Source of the DNA: Diphasiastrum complanatum
Taxonomy: Eukaryota > Streptophyta > Lycopodiopsida > Lycopodiales > Lycopodiaceae
Assembly (NCBI GenBank): GCA_029204225.1
Contig: CM055107.1
Location: 24,821,391-24,885,390, forward strand
Length of the DNA stretch: 64,000 bases
Reading direction: 5' to 3'
The notes under the pieces are model-generated. The model was given only the letters and a program-made list of their open reading frames with translations. It did no database searches and had not been told where the DNA came from. A program made the translations under genes and the position numbers. This document shows, piece by piece, positions 9,249 through 20,199 of this stretch. Within the stretch, counting starts at the first letter, position 1. Every line of letters begins with the position of its first letter.

Positions 9249-12200
9249 AAGGCTTACGAAGATTGGAGAACATGGAGAAGGGCTACCTTTTGTCGAAATT
9301 TTGGATTGGATCTAGGGGAATTCTCTTTGAAGGTGGATAGCAAGTGGGCAAGTGGGTGTACTATCCCAGTTTAAAGTTGCATGTTGCTAAGATCCATTGA
9401 GTCTTGGGATTCTTTGTGGTTTTATGGAGAATTGACTTTGAAGGCCAATTTGTGATGTTTTTTTGGAACTTTTTCTTGTGTAGATCAAATCTATAGTAGA
9501 TCTGAATTTTCCAGCAAGTGTACTTTCATTTTAGGGTTCATTAATGATGAAATTAATGATGCACGCTGGTTCTCTCCAATGAATTATGATTTTAGGCTAT
9601 GTTTTGGTAAAAATTGCTTGGTTTTTCATGTTTTTTGGCACAAAATTGATAGTAAGAACCAAAATCCAACAAGATCAAATCAATTAGATGGTTGTAATTC
9701 TATAAATTGGTTTGCATGTGTTAGAGAAAGAGTTGTATGTCATGAATTTCCACTTTATGGTGATGAAAAAATCAAAAAATAGCCAAAAATCATTATTTTT
9801 GCTTGTTTTCTTCATAAAGTTGGATAGTAGGTGGCTGTAAAACACCATGTAGAGCTTGTAAAGTGGTGGACCAAAGTCTTTTGAAGCTTTCCCTGAAGTT
9901 AGAACCAAGAATTCCAGCAATTGAACTTGTAGGAAGTAAAAAAAAGTTCAAAACATGACCATTTTTGGTGATTTTTGGGGGATGGATCTCTCCAAATTTA
10001 TAAGGAGATCATTCTAGTATTAATTAAAAAATGATAATCATTTCTTTTTACCTTCCTAACAAGCTATCAGACCTGTGAATCGATGGCTGGTGGCTTATGC
10101 ACCATCTCCATTAAAATTGAAGCTATTATGACTTCTATAAATCAAGAAATCTTCGTTCTCAGCCTATACTGCATCTTAGGATCAGTATGAATGCTTCATG
10201 GAAGTCTAATTTGCTATTTAAGACTATCGGTAGCATCAATTTTGGGCTGGAATGGGTGTTTGCACATTTCTACATGATTATTTCTTGTGGAAGTGTGCCC
10301 TACTACTGAATTTCTAACACTCTGATCTCCCACGTGTGAAGCCTAGGTGACAGACTAATGTGGCAACATCTTGTTCACTTGGTCTCCCTCTATACGGAGC
10401 TTTACAGCACCCAATTTGGTGTCCCGTAGCCAAAGTTTTGATCATCTGAATTTTTGTAATTTTGTGAGTAAAATTGGCAAAATTTTGAATTGTTCTGATT
10501 GCATGCCAGTCATTTTCCTAATAAGTGGTACTATGCTTGCATGGATTAGTTGCATGATGATTCTTAGAGTGATTCTGACATGCATGAGGGATTTACAATC
10601 AATTTGAGTGGTCATACGCATGTGCTCTAACAGTTGGGTCACAAATCAATGTTAATGGTTGACAAATTCCGTAAAACTGAAGTTTACGTAAAAAATTCTG
10701 TAATGACGTTTGTGACTGATGTAGTGTGCTTTGCATGCCAGTTTGACATTGGGTTACTAACATTAGGAATCAGACAATGTTTCAATTTTTTCGACTTCGA
10801 TTGCCTTTTTTACTAATAGTATTTTCGTCAGAAGTTTTGAATTAAATAAAATACAACAAAATCTGAGTTTTCTGAAAAAAAATCAAAATTTTGGTCATTT
10901 TTTTGTTATCTATGGAATCAGTTTAGATTAGTGAATTGATTAAACTGAGTTTATCAGTCGGATTTGTCACAATATTTTCACTAAGTCTAAATTATTTCCC
11001 GGTGACAGATAAGTTATAATTGACAGAAGGAACCGCAATGAATTGCAGACAGTTCTTATTGTGTTTCTTTTAACGTTTGGAGTTGGGAACTCCCAAATTG
11101 AAAGTTAAAATTTGTATTTTTTTATTTTTGTTGAATTTCAACTTGGTTAAAATTTGAATTCAATTACTTGTCTGATAGTTTTGTAATCGATGTTGATCGA
11201 TAGAAATCAGTCAAGTGAACGTCTATACAAGATACTCGTTAAATTTGATTAAAATCGTCAAACAATATGAAATAACCAGGTTGAATGAGTGGCAATAGTA
11301 TTCTTTATCTAACAGTTCAAGAATTATTAAAATCCTATTGGTGGAATTTCCATTTATGTAATTTCATAATCTGTGTTTGGATAGGTTTTGTCAATATTAA
11401 CGGAGTAATGCCATACAAGTCAATAAAAAGAAAAAACAGTCCAATTTTATTGAAAAATTTGTAATAATAGGAATTACATAATTGATCTTATTTCCAGTAA
11501 AATCCTATGGTGAATTATATTCAAAAGATCAGACTAGTACTATTTCATATACTAGTAAATGATTTTTGATATATCAGATTTTTAGGCCAGGTATAGGACA
11601 TAAATGAAATTGTTTTGGACTTTTTCCTACAGTAATTTGGTTTTTAAACATTTACTAATGATTACGTCTTCTTGGTACCTAAGCTGAAGAGATTTTCAGG
11701 GAACTGAAAATTCTAAGGAAGGAAGAAGAGTGGACATCAGAGGTAGTAAGTGTGATCGGGAAATGTTGCAGTTAAGATTTTGGTAATTTTCTGTCAATAA
11801 TTGCTTAATACTAGTTATTAATTTCCTGGTTAGAATTCATTCAGTTGAATTTGTAACTAATATCTTTGTAAACATTGAGTTATCCGCAGTTTTGGATGTC
11901 AATTTCTTCTGTCTAAGTCATATAATCAAATGTGGATTTTGGGTATCCATCTGATAGGCATGCCAGTCATCCAAATAAATGGATTCTCCAGTGTTTGGGA
12001 ACTTGCGATATTATTATAGGATAGCTAGATGATCAGTGGATCTCTAGAATATTAGATAAGGCGGTTAAGGGTTTTCTGGAAGGAAAACCTGATGGTATGG
12101 GACATCAGTATTTTTGGAAAGAAAATTCTAGGACTGTAAAAATCTGATGATCAATGGTGTGTTTTAGTACCTAGTCGCGATATGGGAAAGAAGAAAACCA

Positions 12201-14251
12201 TTTGATCAAATGTGGGGTGTTTTGTAGAATTTTGAGGTTTAATCTAGATCCCAATTTGGTATCTCATTATTTACAAAATTAGAGGCCCCCAAATCTATTT
12301 CTCACTTTCTTAATTAATCCTTTACTTTTTAATAATTTCTTATAAGACATCACATTGTTTATATGATTGTTTCCAGCATGAAGTTATTCTTCTGAAAGAC
12401 TGTTATATAAATTACTACTTGTGTGAATAGACTTGGAATTCAGATAAATTCTAAGGTTAAATTGTTTCAATTTTTTAAATTTAGAATATCTGTGTTGCAT
12501 AATGAATTTCGATGGAATAGTAGCTTCTATCACTCAGAGTGAAAATATTTGAAGGAGAAGTCCTGTATGTAATAAGGTGAATCCTTTAGTGGAAGCACTT
12601 ATTACTGACTTTTCTTGGATTTAGATATTTTCATATATCATCTTTCCAGTTAATTTTTATGGAAATTTATAATTTCTTTAAAAGGAGGGGTGAGTGGTGG
12701 GGTAAATTTCTATTTGGGAATCTATGGGTTGCATAGTTTTCGAAAAAGAGCCAGCTGTGGTATAGAAATGAGATTTTTCTGGAAGTAATTTTGGATAGAT
12801 TCATAGTAAGATGCCCAATTGGAACTTTTTGAATATGAGGAATTCTTTAGGGATTGTGTGGACAATCTAGAACTAGACCAGGTTTGGAATTTGAATCATT
12901 ATCTATAAGTAGTTCAGTAAAAGGTCAAAAGTTACTAATTCCATTCTCATTGGAATAGAAGTAAGTTTGATCAGAATTTAAGTCTGAGAGTTTTGTATTG
13001 GAACAACCTAATCTTAGTTTTAGTACTAGGACCAGAGAGGGGTTACAATTTGTTTGTGTGAAAGAAATTATGCTATTAAAAGAAATTGGATTGGAAAACT
13101 ACTAAGAGTGAATTTTATTCGTCTCAAAGATTTCCCGGATATGCTATTTACTCAGGAGAAATAGAAAATATTTTGTAGCTGAGTTACAAGATCTCAGTGA
13201 GATATGTGAGTAACATATGTGGGTTCTGGAGGAATATACCAGATAAAAATGTGTTTATGTACTGGATCATAGTGACATTATTCACGTATGTGCCCGATTA
13301 ATCTTGTATGAATCTATTGTGTATTCCTATAGATGGTTAAGTATGGTTTTGGATTCCAGAAAATCATGATTGACAAATCATACAAATCTAAATATTTATG
13401 ATTGATGGATCATAAATAGATACTTAATTATTGTCAGAGGATTATAAGGAATTGTAATGATTCTTAAGTGTGATGATTAATTCTTGATCTATTATTTGAG
13501 TAAGAACTTAGATCAGTGTTTTGAATCTCTCTACTCTAGTATTTTATTTGAGAACCTATGGATCTCACATATATTCTCACAAGATAAGTATTTTATTTGT
13601 GGAGAAATTAATTTCTCTAGTGGATGCTATTCTGCTACAGTTTCTGGTCTACAGATGCTTGAGTACAGTTCTTCATTTGATTGAATCTCCAATTATCTTA
13701 GGAGACAGACAAGTCTATTAAGATGAATGAATGCTATTTTCTTGCATTTGGTGCTAGAAATAGGAGCATTTAACACAATGGAGTTCTGGGATACTCAGAG
13801 TTGAGTTTTAATCATTCTATATCTTAATGATTCTTCTAGAGATTCTAATTGAATGAATTATCATATCTTAAAATTTGGATTCTAAGGATATTTGTAGTTG
13901 AAAGCTTAATAAATTATCTATCAGAGTTGTGGATAATTTCAAAGTCTAATTGTAATTATTTTATTATTTCTTTAACTTTAATCTCTTAAGTTAGGTTATT
14001 TCACCCAATGTTTTTTATAAGTGCTTTACATGAAGGTGATGTTACTAACTTGTGATGAATGTAACCATATGGAAAATTTATCACTTAGTGTACTTTTCAA
14101 ACTTGAGTTGTGCTCCAGTGCAGAGATTATCTTTGAGTAATTGTTTGATATGAAAGTCAGACTAAGGATAATGATTTTCTCGGTTATTATTGGAAGTTAA
14201 AGGAACTGTAATTTTTTACTGTTTAGAGAGCTTCTAAGGATAGAAGCAGTT
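9249..14251. other. Non-coding interior of NA-1
   Basis: About 5 kb of AT-rich sequence. The longest open frames are under 80 codons, overlap on opposite strands and show no family I recognise. I see no tandem repeats, RNA genes or clear hairpins. Short pieces such as TAAGTGTGATGATTAATTC recur loosely but not as a defined repeat. Confidence 0.7.
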
Positions 14252-14265
14252 TAAGGAGGGAAGAA
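14252..14265 (+). other. Polypurine tract of NA-1
   Basis: TAAGGAGGGAAGAA lies immediately 5' of the TGTTATGTCC start of the 3' LTR, as expected for plus-strand priming. Confidence 0.75.
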
Positions 14266-14789
14266 TGTTATGTCCATGGCCAGTAAGTAGGACAACTCAA
14301 TATACTCCTAGTCTTGGATACACGGTACTCCAATAAATCAAATTGTTAGTTATGCCACGTCATACTGGATGTCACCCCAAAGTAACTAATATCTTTGTGA
14401 GAACAATAACACACTAAATGGAGTTTAGACAAGGTATGAGACAGTGTATGCATGTGTACAGTTATCAATAGCAATTCTATGAATAGGTGGTCATTGCTTA
14501 GGACTCTATTATAGATGAATCTATGTATAGGGAACTTAGTGTTATGCATGGCTATGTGCCCAGGTTGCTTTTGGCTCTATATATTGGGTCCAAACTAGCC
14601 CTACTCCTTATTGTGATCATTGATTCATTGCCAGGGTTTCACTCTACATTCATGCTTCTTATTCTTTGGCTTGGGGGTGAAGCTTCTAGAGTTGATTGGT
14701 TGCTTCTACTTGGTTGAGTGCTTGCTCTATAGTGTGTTTTTCCATTGTGTGTTATCTTGTAAGCAAGATCTTAGAGAGCTTCCCTAATA
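14266..14789 (+). repeat. 3' LTR of NA-1
   Basis: 524 bp, starts TGTTATGTCC, ends CTTCCCTAATA. Carries a short insertion (TACTTGGTTGAGTGCTTGC region, about 14707) that is absent from the 5' LTR. Confidence 0.88.
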
Positions 14790-14794
14790 ATTAT

Positions 14795-15313
14795 AGTGAG
14801 CAACCTAAAGATTCTACCTTCAAAGTATAGCGTCACATTGCTTATTTGTAGGATGAGACTACATATTCTACAATATATACATGAACTTGGCATGTCTTTA
14901 CCCGTTTTTCTTTTGGATAAACTCAACACTTCCTATTGGAAAAAACAAAGCGACTAGAAATCATGATACTTGACTATTCACCACTTTTGGAAATAGTAAA
15001 ATTTCTTGGATTAGTTAAAGAACTCCTTAAATACATTCCGAAAGCATACGGGGTGAGTAGCAGTTAGCAATTGTAGTTAAGTTGATAGAAAATTTCAGAG
15101 GACATGCTAGCTAGACAAACGTTTTAGTCATGAAAATATCAATAGTTATCACAAGATTTATTCCAAATAAAATGACCTGCTTGCAAACGTTTATGTTGTG
15201 AGTTGTGCTACCAAGGACAAACTCATTCTTATGTCGTGAGTTGTGATACAGAGGACAAATTCACCTCGTATAGTTTCCTAGTCTAGTTTCCTAGTCGATA
15301 AAAAAAGATAGCA
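14795..15313 (+). repeat. 3' LTR of Gyp-1b, second part
   Basis: Resumes at AGTGAGCAACC after the NA-1 duplication and matches 3942-4444, ending GATAGCA. It carries a small local duplication (CTAGTTTCCTAGTC, about 15282). The Gyp-1 cluster ends here, only 259 bp from the stop codon of the germin-like gene. Confidence 0.88.
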
Positions 15314-15572
15314 TGTAAGTATAGACGTACAAGAAGCATTTAGGAGATAATAAGAGAGATGAAATTGAGGTGCTATGAAATTCACTTTATGATTTGAACA
15401 TTATGGTAAATGAGCTCTTGACAAATCTGTTATAGAGTCAAAGCTTGCACATGAGCTGAGCTGATGTTGAGACAAATCCATTGTAGGTGCCTCTTATTTA
15501 AATAAAGTATCATGGATTAGGTCTAGACCCAATGCAAAAAAGCATAAGAACTTGTAATAAACACTTCGATTC

Positions 15573-16235
15573 TTAACCCTTGAGGGCTGCTTTTATCATG
15601 TCTATTTCCTTTTGTGGAAGATTGAACGCTTTCCCCAGCACATCATCGCCAATCGTTGGATTGGATGCAAACAAGACAGTAGGGAGCAGACTGGCTCCTG
15701 GATTCTGGCTGTCCAAACCTGACAGTGAGAATGCTTGACTGTCTCCCACGTTGATTATGAAGTGAACGAGACCCCTGGGGAACACGGTGAGGTCTCCCGG
15801 GTACAAAGTGTTTGTGAAGAGGGTGGAGTTTCCGTCGCTGCTGACAAAGCCTACACGGAGAGTTCCAGCCACGACGAATAAAACTTCTGATGCCCGTGGA
15901 TGATTGTGAGGAGGAACAACTCCACCTGGTGCATAATCTATGCGTGCAAAGGAGAGTCCTTGAGTGTTAAGCCCTGGGAAGTTGGCAGCTCCTGCAGCGG
16001 TAACACTAGAGCCCAGTTTATTGTTGGTGTTCCCGGCCTTCCTCAAGAGAGGGGAAACAAAATCAGAAGCATTAGGCATTGCCTTACATACGAACCCATT
16101 AACTTTGACTTGCGCATTGGGATCAGCGACGCAGACATCTTGAAGTGGGTCTTCGTCGGCAGCAATGGCTCCCCAAGGAACTGCAACGAGAAGACCGAGA
16201 AAGCAAAATCCTAGAAAATGTACAAATGCAGCCAT
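15573..16235 (-). CDS. Germin-like protein (secreted cupin)
   Basis: Intronless 220-residue cupin, the usual length for plant germin-like proteins. Such proteins are apoplastic, manganese-binding glycoproteins; some are superoxide dismutases or oxalate oxidases, and the activity of this one cannot be told from sequence. Residues 1-25 form a signal peptide (hydrophobic FLGFCFLGLLVAVPWG, cleavage likely after AIA). Cys35 and Cys50 are the conserved disulfide pair. Germin box 1 is PPHNHPRASEVLFVVAGTL (metal ligands His110, His112, Glu117) and box 2 is YPGDLTVFPRGLVHFIIN (His158). N-glycosylation sequons lie at Asn55 and Asn136. The ATG is chosen because it opens the signal peptide. No stops, frameshifts or missing ligands are seen, so it looks functional. 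It is the only intact host-type gene here. Confidence 0.96.
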   Translation of the reverse strand: MAAFVHFLGFCFLGLLVAVPWGAIAADEDPLQDVCVADPNAQVKVNGFVCKAMPNASDFVSPLLRKAGNTNNKLGSSVTAAGAANFPGLNTQGLSFARIDYAPGGVVPPHNHPRASEVLFVVAGTLRVGFVSSDGNSTLFTNTLYPGDLTVFPRGLVHFIINVGDSQAFSLSGLDSQNPGASLLPTVLFASNPTIGDDVLGKAFNLPQKEIDMIKAALKG

Positions 16236-16560
16236 TTGAGAAGAAAATTTTTCGAAACAGATGAAAAAAGTAGCAACAGGGAGCAGACGAGATTGGCTTT
16301 TGCGGAGCGGAAAAAGGCAGATGAGTAAGTAGAGGCAAAAGGGTCGATACTTATAGGCAAGAAGGAAGCTAGCTGATTTGTTTGAGGAGTGGATTGACGC
16401 GGTAATTTGCTGACTGTTGCGACTAGATGCAGCATGGATATTGTCAAGGGTAGTTGTGGAGGACTGGAGTGACGCGGTAATTTATCGACTATAACGATTA
16501 CATTCACAATTGTGATTGTCCAAAAGCTTCTTCCACAAGGAAAAAAAGTCAATTCTCATC
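16236..16560 (-). promoter_or_regulatory. Promoter region of the germin-like gene
   Basis: On the gene strand, CCTATAAGTATC (TATAAGTA = complement of 16348-16355) lies 113 bp before the ATG and is a plausible TATA box. Further upstream a direct repeat of about 40 bp occurs at 16384-16423 and 16459-16498, each with TGACGCGGTAATTT on the plus strand. TGACG is the core of TGA/bZIP (as-1-type) sites and ATTGAC/GTCAAT resembles a W-box core. Function is inferred from position and motif only. Confidence 0.6.
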
Positions 16561-16891
16561 GCCTACAGATTTTTATCTTAGACAATATACTGGAGGACCA
16601 CGTGGTAACTACACCGACTGACTTGTCAAAATCGGAGCTGGAAACTTGAAACTGCCTCCTTTTAACATTCTGCGTCAGATGCATGCATTTCAATCTCCCA
16701 TTGAAGCCTGCTTCCTTACGTGTCCATGGAGACTGGATAGGGATCATGGTGTAATGCCGGATGCCCCCCACTTTCCTTTGTATTTTGGAGACACGTCAAA
16801 TTTATAGCAGCATAGGTATGTATACGTTACCTATGCTGAAGGCGTCTCTCACACAGATTTCTTTTTGGGAGGCAACACTAAAAACTTGCAC
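16561..16891. other. Distal 5' flank of the germin-like gene
   Basis: No gene seen. Contains a near-perfect palindrome at 16808-16838: CAGCATAGGTA, a 9-base centre, and TACCTATGCTG. The dispersed repeat copy 2 begins at 16892. Confidence 0.6.
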
Positions 16892-18054
16892 CAAACGCTA
16901 TGGTGCACTCCCAACCAAGAATTAACATGCAGGACTAAACCCTCAACATTGAAACCTTCTATCATAGTAATAATATAGAAATCTATGGTAAGACACCCAT
17001 CTTACAAAGAACACCGTGAATGAACCTTATATTGAAATACTTTTTTTTTCTTCCATTGTCAAATTTTCATGATCTCAATAATGTACATAGTAGTTATTCA
17101 ATGGTGTCATAATAACGAAACCTTCAAAATTTATAAATATTGCCTTCATTGGGAAATGCATTCACCGATATTATATTCATTGGGAAATGCATCCACCAAA
17201 TTAGCTTCTAAAGAGAGAAATTTCTTGCAATAGAAGTATCCATCTCACAATCCTTCGTGATAAACTTGGTTTGTTTAGCAACTACTTCAAAACTAATGAT
17301 CAACATAGTAAAAGAATGGATACCCAAGAAAATAATATTGAATTTTTTTTATTTTAGGGAGCTTTCTTTCATATCTCAATGATTGTCTACATACAAAGTG
17401 ACATGAGGCAATTATTTTCTGCATTGTCCTCTCGATTAAGCACTATACATATTTCAAATGAAGATGTATCCACAACATTCATTTTCTAAATCAATTAGTT
17501 GGTCCACTACAACATTTTGGAACATTTCGGGCCCTAGCATCAAGGCTTTTTGAAGCAGAAATAAAAAAAAATAAGTCCTTTTATGCTAGTATATCCAACG
17601 ATGTATCCCTTGACAATAAACCCTCGAAATTTGGATCGGGCCTCGAGGAATCCCTAGAGTATTTTTGTCTCATTAAAAAAGAGTTTTTTTCGAGGGATAA
17701 CGTATATGATCCAAGTACAGAAATCTATTGGACTCATGTGACTGCGATACATGGGACTGTGATACCTGCATGCAACGAAGATGAATAAGTTTTTTGAGAA
17801 ATGTGGTGAGGATGAATAAGTTTTTTTTTATGAATGTAGTGAAGTTAAAATCTATTTTGAAGCCATACCTCAAAAGCAACATCCTAATTGATTCTCACTC
17901 CTTGTCTCTCCAACAATTCGAGTAATGATTGCATACTGTTAGCATATGCATACTTGTACTCCTCCTTGGTGGGATACTGCTTGATTGTGGATTTCTGCAT
18001 AGTCAGACAAAATTGTGATAAAAATTTAAAACAAATACACAAATATTTTAGGAT

Positions 18055-18158
18055 AGTGACTATGATCCTTCCATGTATCTAAAGTTTGTTGATAGTAATA
18101 TTGTCATGCTTCTAATTTATGTTGATGGCATTATTCTTTGTGGAAGTTGTATAAAAAA
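18055..18158 (+). pseudogene. Ty1/copia RT fragment next to hairpin
   Basis: Reads DYDPSMYLKFVDSNIVMLL then IYVDGIILCGSC, the YVDD-box region of copia RT with the second Asp changed to Gly. The same fragment, the same D-to-G change and the same junction to the hairpin arm are found at 42556-42667, so the two loci share a common origin for this junction. Confidence 0.85.
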
Positions 18159-18665
18159 AGTTGTGAATACGAAAACGTGAACACTCTGATCGTGATGTGA
18201 TGCATACTAATCGTAAAACTGTGAATACCGATCCTGAAACTGTGACTACTATCGTGAAACTATGAATATTGATAGTGAAACTGTGAATATTGATCATGAA
18301 GCTATGAATATTGATCGTGAAACTTTGAATATCGATTGTGAAACGCAGAATACTTTGATTGTGAAATATGTTTAATAGTGCAATTGTGAATAAAAAATGT
18401 CAACTTTTCAGTTAGAAAAGTTGACATTTTTTATTCACAATTGCACTATTAAACATATTTCACAATCAAAGTATTCTGCGTTTCACAATCGATATTCAAA
18501 GTTTCACGATCAATATTCATAGCTTCATGATCAATATTCACAGTTTCACTATCAATATTCATAGTTTCACGATAGTAGTCACAGTTTCAGGATCGGTATT
18601 CACAGTTTTACGATTAGTATTCATCACATCACGATCAGAGTGTTCACGTTTTCGTATTCACAACT
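18159..18665. repeat. Near-perfect 251-bp inverted repeat (long hairpin)
   Basis: Arms 18159-18409 and 18415-18665 are separated by a 5-nt loop (AGTTA). I see one mismatch (GATGCATAC against GATGAATAC). Each arm consists of degenerate ~20-bp tandem units of the form GTGAAACTATGAATATTGATC. A lone left arm is present at 42662-42909 and a remnant of the right arm at about 226-275. A transcript through it would form a very long duplex. Confidence 0.93.
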
Positions 18666-19228
18666 CAATCCAGCAACTCCTCATCCAACCCTGCTAAAAG
18701 GTCAAACACATGTGCAAAAAAAGAAAAAGATACTGAGAATAACGAGTAGTAGCAGCAGTAGATGAGAGAAGATGGTGAAACATAATTGAGCTTGCAAGTA
18801 ACAAGAGAAGCTAGTAATCCTTTTTTTAACATGTCTATTCTTCAAACACTTGCATAAAATATAAAATGATTGTAAAGAAGATAAGAAACCACATGCGATG
18901 TCATCCCGAATCGACAAACGTTTTATAAAAAAAACTAAGTTATCATGCAAAAAAAAATCTTAGCTACTTGGATGCATGTATGAAAGAATGAGACTTTACT
19001 TGTAGATTCTATCAGAGAAAATTAATTGTCAACTTATTGCATATTGCAAAAAAGGCACATGAAGCAGCAAGTACACACTTGAGACTGTAAAACGGACCTC
19101 AACACATAGAATTGCCTTTGCAAGGCAAGGACGAAAAGCCATAAGAGTTACCATAGAAAAGGAGATCATGCAATGATTTGTGACGACTCAAAGAATTAGA
19201 TTCAACCTTAAAGTTACAATCACCACTT

Positions 19229-19394
19229 CAAAACAAAAACTCTAACAATCGTTCAACACAAGAGTTACCATAGAAATTGAGATCAGTCACATTTTGAGCT
19301 CCCTTACAGTTCCCAGTAAATCCGTCAAAGTCTAATTTTGACTCCTATGGGCCAAGTTGTTGTATTCCTCTACTTTTAGCATTATTTGGAGTGT
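19229..19394. other. Unassigned spacer
   Basis: Short stretch between the dispersed repeat and the Cop-F fragment. No gene, repeat or motif recognised. Confidence 0.5.
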
Positions 19395-20180
19395 GGAGCA
19401 ACATCTCAGTTGGCCATGTGCATCGTTCCTTGTACTTCATTACTACAACTTTGCACGTCACATGGAATTGAATGGGTTTTGATGATCCGGATTAATCAAG
19501 AAGATGAAGTAGTGGAAGAAAATTGTTGCTAGAAACATCTTACCATAGAATGGTTGTGATGCACATGTGTGAATCTGGGAATGCTACCATGGATCAGGGT
19601 TTTCATATTGACGTAATTACTCTATTTCTCAGGAAAATAACTTTATGGTTGACATAATTACGTGAAAAAGCTTACTAATATCAACCAAAAGTGTGTTAGA
19701 TTTTCATGCTCAGCCTTAAAATCATCCAAGTAATGAGCATCCTGAAAATAGTCGAAGGCCGACTACGGTTTTGTTGGACCTTTGCATTTTTTGCACCTTC
19801 GCATTTTTCGCACCTTCGCACATTTTGGACCTTTGCCATTTTTGTGCCTTGTACATTTTTGGCACTCAAACATTTTTGGGCACCTTCCTTTTTTCGCACT
19901 TCGTGATTTTAGACTTTAGCAGACCTAAAATCGTCTGGAGTTAACTGACATGGAAAATATCCCAGTGACGGTTATATGCTTTGTACATATAGTCACAGAT
20001 ACAAAGAGGTTGTGATAAATACAGTAGATAGCATTTAATGCTTGTAAATATATTTTCTTAAGCAAGACACTTGTAATATATAACTTCCAACTTACACTTG
20101 AGAAAAAAATTCTTCACTTTGATAATGTCTGACGTAGAGAGTGTTTCGAGTCACATTTAGTATTTCAAATCTCTTTTTTC
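19395..20180 (+). mobile_element. Cop-F fragment, internally deleted
   Basis: 19395-20085 matches 33659-34320, and 20090-20175 matches 34950-35035 (gag segment with TGACGTAGAGAGTGTTTCGAG). About 630 bp, including the LTR end and primer site, are deleted at the junction near 20088. A local repeat of TTCGCATTTTTCGCACC type lies at 19780-19840. Best read as the 5' part of a copia element. Confidence 0.7.
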
Positions 20181-20199
20181 TGCTTTTCTTTTTATTCTT

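Larger units (their letters stand above)
8734..14789 (+). mobile_element. NA-1: non-autonomous LTR retrotransposon (LARD-like)
   Basis: Complete 6056-bp element with 502-bp and 524-bp LTRs (8734-9235 and 14266-14789), flanked by a 5-bp target duplication ATTAT (8729-8733 and 14790-14794). The duplication restores the host LTR sequence GACATTATAGTGAG. LTRs begin TGT(C/T)ATGTCC and end CCCTWATA, so the right terminus is TA rather than CA. A primer site TGGTATCAAAGC follows at 9237 and a purine tract AAGGAGGGAAGAA precedes the 3' LTR. The 5 kb interior has no protease, RT, integrase or gag motif in any frame, so enzymes must come from another element. Confidence 0.88.
16892..19228. repeat. Dispersed repeat, copy 2 (fullest copy)
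   Basis: Shares both ends with 1-895 and its left 0.8 kb, inverted, with about 42960-43803. Between about 17890 and 18050 there is unmatched AT-rich sequence, followed by a copia RT scrap (18055-18158) and a large hairpin (18159-18665). The part after the hairpin (18666-19228) matches 275-895. No coding capacity of its own was recognised, and I cannot assign it to a known element class. Confidence 0.8.

Noticed and set aside
9579-10816. 60-78-codon frames inside NA-1
   Set aside because: Short, overlapping on opposite strands, AT-rich composition, no similarity to anything I know.
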